Below are positions 38,123-41,520 of a stretch of DNA of 41,520 nucleotides, one piece after another. The position numbers and the translations under genes are program-made. Origin of the DNA: an uncultured Flavobacteriaceae bacterium (GTDB lineage Bacteria > Bacteroidota > Bacteroidia > Flavobacteriales > Flavobacteriaceae); contig CAJXEB010000017.1 of assembly GCA_913052585.1 (NCBI GenBank), forward strand, positions 1 to 41,520. The letters run 5' to 3'. Numbering within the stretch: position 1 is the stretch's first letter; every line of letters starts with the position of its first letter. Under the pieces are notes generated by a model. It searched no databases. It was given only the letters and a program-made list of their open reading frames with translations, and had not been told where the DNA came from.

Positions 38123-39166
38123 TTAATACTTATTATAATAGTTAAAAATTTGGTTCATCGTTTTAATCCTTATCTCATCCTTTTCAATAAATAATTCATG
38201 CTGTGCATTTTCTATCAAAAAACCTTCACATGTTTTACCTAGTTGTTGTGCTTCTTCTATAAATTTTTGATGTGCTTTAATACTAACAATTTCTTCGTTT
38301 TCTGCTGAGAATAATATAAAAGGAGTTTCAATATTATTGATATTATCATTGATGTAATCAAACTGTTTACAGGATTTATAAATCCACTGATAACTAGGTC
38401 CACCCAACCTTGCAAGCGTATCTTTTGCAAAGGCGGCATTCATTAAATGGTATCTAATTTCTGATCCTGTAAGTTTATTCTTTTTAAATATATTTTCATT
38501 TTCTTGATAGCTACCTTGACCCAAAGCATATTTTGTTTTTTTACCAGACAAAAGCTTAGTTGCACTACATGTAAATGCAATAAAACCTAGCATGGGTGAA
38601 GAAAATGCTGCAGCATTAAAATCTTTAGGGTTTTGTTCCAGATAGGTTATTCCAATAGCACCACCCATAGAATGAGCCAATAAATATTTCTTTTTATGAG
38701 GAGTTTTTTTAAGTGTGGTATCATAAAAATATTTCATATCGTCAACGTAAAACTGAAAAGTATCAATATATCCCATATCTGGATCCTTCGTCATTCTGCC
38801 AGACAAACCCTGTCCTCTATGGTCAAGAATATATACTGAATAACCATTGTTATATAGATCAAAAATTAATTCTTTATATTTTATCGCAGCTTCGGTACGT
38901 CCTGAAGAAATAAGAATAGCAGGACTTTCTAATGCAGCCTGTCTAAATATTTTATAATAAATCTGAATGCTATCTTTTCCAGCAAAGTAGCCCTCTTTTC
39001 CAAGTGTATAGAAATTTTCGATTTTCTCTTGATAATGTTCGTTCTTTAATTGCGCTTCGGCACTTATTTTGTAAACGTTATCTAGTCTTTGAATTGTTTT
39101 AAAGTTTACTGCACAAGATGCGGTGATCAATAAAATAAATAGTAATTCATATTTTATAGATCTCAT
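38123..39166 (-). CDS. Lipoprotein alpha/beta hydrolase (lysophospholipase/monoacylglycerol lipase type)
   Basis: This 347-residue protein has a lipoprotein signal (lipobox TASC, lipid-anchor Cys18). The hydrolase_4 (PldB/MGL) fold follows: ILISSGRTEAAIKYKELIFD, VYILDHRGQGLSGRM, nucleophile Ser in YLLAHSMGGAIGITYLEQNP and catalytic His in IENAQHELFIEKDEIR. The acid is less standard: FILFSAENEEIVSIKAHQKF has Glu where G-x-x-D is usual, as I recall for E. coli PldB (lysophospholipase L2). The likely substrates are lysophospholipids or monoacylglycerols at the cell envelope. It is the first gene of a short minus-strand run. Confidence 0.88.
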   Translation of the reverse strand: MRSIKYELLFILLITASCAVNFKTIQRLDNVYKISAEAQLKNEHYQEKIENFYTLGKEGYFAGKDSIQIYYKIFRQAALESPAILISSGRTEAAIKYKELIFDLYNNGYSVYILDHRGQGLSGRMTKDPDMGYIDTFQFYVDDMKYFYDTTLKKTPHKKKYLLAHSMGGAIGITYLEQNPKDFNAAAFSSPMLGFIAFTCSATKLLSGKKTKYALGQGSYQENENIFKKNKLTGSEIRYHLMNAAFAKDTLARLGGPSYQWIYKSCKQFDYINDNINNIETPFILFSAENEEIVSIKAHQKFIEEAQQLGKTCEGFLIENAQHELFIEKDEIRIKTMNQIFNYYNKY

Positions 39167-39540
39167 TTGTTTAAAATTATCTTGTTTTAAAAGTAGTTTA
39201 TTTTTCTTAGTTTATAAAGGTTGAGTATTTTTTTTAGTCATTATTGTTTTTTTAATTTTCTCAATAAATAGGTGTAAGAAAATTGAGGGTTTACTGCGAG
39301 GATTTTCAATGGGAAAATTAGAGTAAATAAAAATAAAAACTAAAGTTAATTAAGCATAAAGGATAGTAAAATTTTCTACTTGCTGTTTCTATTTGTTTTT
39401 TTCATATTTCATCTTTAAAATCAAAATTAATTTTGAAATATTTAGTGGTTTTTAAAGAGTTTTGATATTTTTTTTCGCCTTTTAAGTGTCTATAAAACAG
39501 CTTAAATACTTAAAACATCGTTTAGCGGTCAATATAATTA
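39167..39540. other. AT-rich intergenic region with a 16-bp perfect palindrome
   Basis: This stretch separates the hydrolase (minus) from the ice-binding gene (plus). It has no convincing ORF. A perfect palindrome TCAAAATTAATTTTGA lies at 39421-39436 and may be an operator or just AT-rich chance. Confidence 0.5.
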
Positions 39541-39547
39541 TTTTACA

Positions 39548-39576
39548 TTGATTTCATTATTTTTAAACTACATTTG
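39548..39576 (+). promoter_or_regulatory. Promoter of the first ice-binding protein gene
   Basis: TTG (39548-39550), an 18-nt spacer, then TACATTTG (39569-39576), a perfect Bacteroidota-type promoter. It lies 54 nt upstream of the ATG. Confidence 0.65.
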
Positions 39577-39600
39577 GAGGAAATTACTTACTCTCTAAAA

Positions 39601-39630
39601 AACTAAAATCAACTAAAATCAACTAAAATT
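39601..39630 (+). repeat. Three tandem 10-bp direct repeats abutting the start codon
   Basis: AACTAAAATC is repeated three times (the last copy ends in T) directly in front of the ATG at 39631. The paralogous gene at 41381 has a diverged non-repeated version. The repeat occupies the ribosome-binding position of the 5' leader. Confidence 0.85.
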
Positions 39631-41091
39631 ATGAAACTAATGAAATCAATTCCAATTTTAGCGATGCTATTTATTGGACTTTTATCTAGCTGTGATTCTG
39701 AGACAGAATCCTTAGGTATTGAGGAAGCAAATTCAAATTATGCACAAATTTTATCTTCTAGATTGCCAGTTGATCTTAAAACTGCTGAAGGTTTTGCTAT
39801 TCTTTCAAAATCAGGAATTACAAATGTGCCTCCATCTGCCATTACAGGAAACGTAGGAACAAGCCCAATAACAGGAGCTGCGCTTCTATTAACTTGTGCC
39901 CAAGTTGATGGAGAGATATATACAGTTACTGCTGCAGGGCCACTTCCTTGTAGAGAAATGAATCCATCACTACTAACAACATCTGTGCTTGATATGCAAG
40001 CTGCATATACAGATGCCGCAGGACGTACTGCCCCAGATATTACAAATTTAGGAGCTGGAGTTATTGGAGGAGAAACGTTTGGAGGAGGACTTTATAAGTG
40101 GACAAGTACCCTTGTAATAGCATCTGACATAAATCTTCTTGGTGGTCCAGATGATGTATGGATATTTCAAGTTGCAGGAACTTTTAATATGAGTTCTGCA
40201 GCTAAAATTATTTTAAAAGGAGAAGCGCAAGCTAAAAATATTTTTTGGCAAGTATCAGGAGCAGTTACCCTAGGTACTACAAGTCATTTAGAAGGAACCT
40301 TATTAGGTGCAACCTCCATTGCTGTACAAACAGGAGCCACTGTAAACGGAAGGTTACTTGCACAAACAGCGGTAACACTACAAATGAATACGGTTACAAA
40401 CCCAACAGCAATCATTTCAGAACCACCACCACCAACCCCATTGTTAGTTGTAAATCTTGGTGAAGCTGAAGGTTTTGCGATTCTTTCAAAATCAGGAATT
40501 ACTAATGTACCTCCATCTTCCATAATAGGAAACGTAGGGACAAGTCCAATAACGGGAGCTGCACTTTTATTAACATGTCCCGAAGTTGATGGAGCAATAT
40601 ATACAGTTGCCGCTGCAGGACCACTTCCTTGTAGACAAACTAATGCACCACTACTTACACAATCTGTGCTTGATATGCAAGCTGCATATACGGATGCTGC
40701 AGGACGTCCTGGTGATGTTTTAAATTTAGGAGCTGGAGTTATTGGAGGAGATATACTAGAACCAGGAGTTTATAAATGGAATAGTACCCTTGTGATTGCA
40801 TCTGACATAATACTTGATGCTGATGATAAAGATGATAGTGTATGGATATTTCAAGTTGCAGGAACTTTTAATATGAGTTCTGCAGTTAGAATTAAATTAA
40901 GAAATGGTGCTAAAGCTAAAAACGTTTTTTGGCAAGTTTCGGGAGCGGTTACCCTAGGTACTACAAGTCATTTAGAAGGAACCTTATTAGGTGCAACCTC
41001 CATTGCTGTGCAAACGGGAGCCACTGTAAAGGGAAGGTTACTAGCACAAACAGCGGTAACGCTACAAATGAATACAGTCATTAAACCATAA
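39631..41091 (+). CDS. Lipoprotein with two DUF3494 ice-binding domains
   Basis: This 486-residue exported lipoprotein has a signal peptide of 20 residues with lipobox LSSC (Cys21), followed by acidic DSETES, which may direct it to the cell surface. Two DUF3494 domains follow: residues ~52-263 and ~279-486, joined by a Pro-rich linker (EPPPPTPLL). Each has AEGFAILSKSGITNVPPS, GNVGTSPITGAALLLTC, a second Cys in AAGPLPCR (probable capping-region disulfide), GVIGG, VWIFQVAGTFNMSSA and FWQVSGAVTLGTTSHLEGT. DUF3494 proteins are right-handed beta-solenoids that bind ice crystals and inhibit recrystallisation. A membrane-anchored tandem form may hold cells to ice or protect the envelope, which is inference. 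A paralogue starts 289 bp downstream. Confidence 0.95.
   Translation: MKLMKSIPILAMLFIGLLSSCDSETESLGIEEANSNYAQILSSRLPVDLKTAEGFAILSKSGITNVPPSAITGNVGTSPITGAALLLTCAQVDGEIYTVTAAGPLPCREMNPSLLTTSVLDMQAAYTDAAGRTAPDITNLGAGVIGGETFGGGLYKWTSTLVIASDINLLGGPDDVWIFQVAGTFNMSSAAKIILKGEAQAKNIFWQVSGAVTLGTTSHLEGTLLGATSIAVQTGATVNGRLLAQTAVTLQMNTVTNPTAIISEPPPPTPLLVVNLGEAEGFAILSKSGITNVPPSSIIGNVGTSPITGAALLLTCPEVDGAIYTVAAAGPLPCRQTNAPLLTQSVLDMQAAYTDAAGRPGDVLNLGAGVIGGDILEPGVYKWNSTLVIASDIILDADDKDDSVWIFQVAGTFNMSSAVRIKLRNGAKAKNVFWQVSGAVTLGTTSHLEGTLLGATSIAVQTGATVKGRLLAQTAVTLQMNTVIKP
40261..40390 (+). repeat. Near-identical 130-bp segment in ice-binding domain 1
   Basis: This segment aligns without gaps to 40945-41074 in domain 2 with six differences, five of them synonymous. 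It covers the end of each solenoid domain (VTLGTTSHLEGTLLG onwards). Confidence 0.9.
40945..41074 (+). repeat. Near-identical 130-bp segment in ice-binding domain 2
   Basis: Partner of 40261-40390: 124 of 130 bases identical by direct reading, with a single amino acid change (Asn to Lys). It is much closer than the middle of the two domains, as expected from recent duplication or gene conversion. Confidence 0.9.
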
Positions 41092-41116
41092 CCAACAGTG
41101 GTATTATAATTTAATA

Positions 41117-41155
41117 AAATCAGATACTGGCATTCGCTGGTATCTGATTTTTTTT
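41117..41155 (+). terminator. Terminator of the first ice-binding gene
   Basis: AAATCAGATAC (41117-41127) pairs with GTATCTGATTT (41140-41150), followed by a T-run, 26 nt after the stop codon. Confidence 0.88.
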
Positions 41156-41199
41156 GCGTTGTAAACGTACTTTTTTTGACAAGTATTATAGACTACTTG

Positions 41200-41225
41200 A
41201 AGGCTTAATAATAAATAAAAGCCTT
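41200..41225 (+). other. Short hairpin between two terminators
   Basis: AAGGCTT (41200-41206) and AAGCCTT (41219-41225) form a 7-bp stem with a 12-nt loop, followed by a short T-rich stretch. It may be a weak terminator or chance. Confidence 0.35.
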
Positions 41226-41239
41226 TTATTCAATTATTT

Positions 41240-41265
41240 AAGCCCTACTTCGGTGGGGCTTTTTT
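41240..41265 (+). terminator. Second terminator upstream of the paralogous ice-binding gene
   Basis: AAGCCCTAC (41240-41248), a TTCG tetraloop and GTGGGGCTT (41253-41261) with one wobble pair, then a T-run. This stable hairpin insulates the paralogue's promoter from upstream transcription. Confidence 0.85.
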
Positions 41266-41298
41266 ATATTCATTAATTCTAAAAATAATTATTTCACA

Positions 41299-41327
41299 TT
41301 GTTTTCATAATATTTAAACTACCTTAG
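41299..41327 (+). promoter_or_regulatory. Promoter of the second ice-binding gene (copy of the first)
   Basis: TTG (41299-41301), 18-nt spacer, TACCTTAG (41320-41327), aligned base for base with the promoter of the first gene. The -7 box has one deviation (A for T at position 7). Confidence 0.55.
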
Positions 41328-41380
41328 TAGGATATTACTTACTTTTAAGAAGCCCAAACCTACCTAAAACAACCTACATT

Positions 41381-41520
41381 ATGAAACAAATGAAAATTGT
41401 TCCAATCTTAGCGCTGCTAATAATTGGACTTATGACAAGCTGTAGTTCAGAGATAGAATCTTTAGAACTTGAGGAAGCAAATTTAATTATTACACAATCT
41501 AAATCTTCAATATTACCAGT
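41381..41520 (+). CDS. Start of a second ice-binding lipoprotein paralogue (cut by window end)
   Basis: The visible 46 codons begin MKQMKIVPILALLIIGLMTS and continue to Cys21 (lipobox MTSC), then SSEIESLELEEANLIITQ. They align position by position with the start of the upstream two-domain ice-binding protein (MKLMKSIPILAMLFIGLLSS, Cys21, DSETESLGIEEAN). The leader is acidic after the lipid-anchor Cys in both. The DUF3494 domain itself lies beyond the window, so the family call rests on the paralogous N-terminus and the shared promoter. Confidence 0.8.
   Translation, partial: MKQMKIVPILALLIIGLMTSCSSEIESLELEEANLIITQSKSSILP

Noticed and set aside
39421-39436. 16-bp perfect palindrome as a regulator operator
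   Set aside because: It is entirely AT-rich apart from its ends and stands alone about 110 bp from the promoter; not enough to call an operator.

Overview
The window is AT-rich DNA from a marine, probably cold-adapted member of the Flavobacteriaceae (Bacteroidota). The evidence is flavobacterial-type proteins (a five-repeat DUF349 protein, DUF3810, Lacal_2735-like and OstA-like proteins), promoter candidates matching the Bacteroidota -33 TTG / -7 TAnnTTTG pattern, a proton-pumping rhodopsin beside its retinal-forming oxygenase, and tandem genes for DUF3494 ice-binding proteins. I see no tRNA, rRNA, IS element, CRISPR array or phage module.

Layout: (1) 1-7083: the 3' end of mazG, then minus-strand genes for a DUF349 protein, aroE, two adjacent DUF368 (PopT-type) membrane proteins and a TPR protein. 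(2) 7245-14180: a tight minus-strand run relA/spoT - fur-like - purA - ostA-like - class III aminotransferase. (3) 14289-23649: a Ste24-like protease, a SpoU/TrmH RNA methyltransferase, two secreted amidohydrolase-family proteins, a DUF3810 protein and, on plus, the M20 dipeptidase pepD. (4) 23789-25963: katG, followed by a gene-poor gap with possible gene debris. (5) 26452-33319: a complete overlapping histidine operon hisGDCBHAF(IE). It is preceded by a His-rich leader peptide (MNFITLHQHHFHICPQAK) and a terminator/antiterminator pair, a readable transcription-attenuation switch. (6) 33750-36488: rhodopsin (DTE motif, Met at the tuning position) divergent from blh, then three small genes (Lacal_2735-like, DUF2452, TIGR03643). 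(7) 36501-39166: a secreted protein of unknown function, a frameshifted small membrane protein, a GNAT acetyltransferase and a lipoprotein alpha/beta hydrolase. (8) 39631-end: a lipoprotein with two ice-binding domains, then the start of a paralogue that carries a copy of the same promoter and leader.

The most informative observations are the his attenuator, the rhodopsin-associated small-gene cluster, the duplicated ice-binding genes with duplicated control regions, and two genes whose -7 promoter box lies exactly 4 nt before the ATG (probable leaderless mRNAs). All function calls come from reading the sequence and recalling families; no database search was run.
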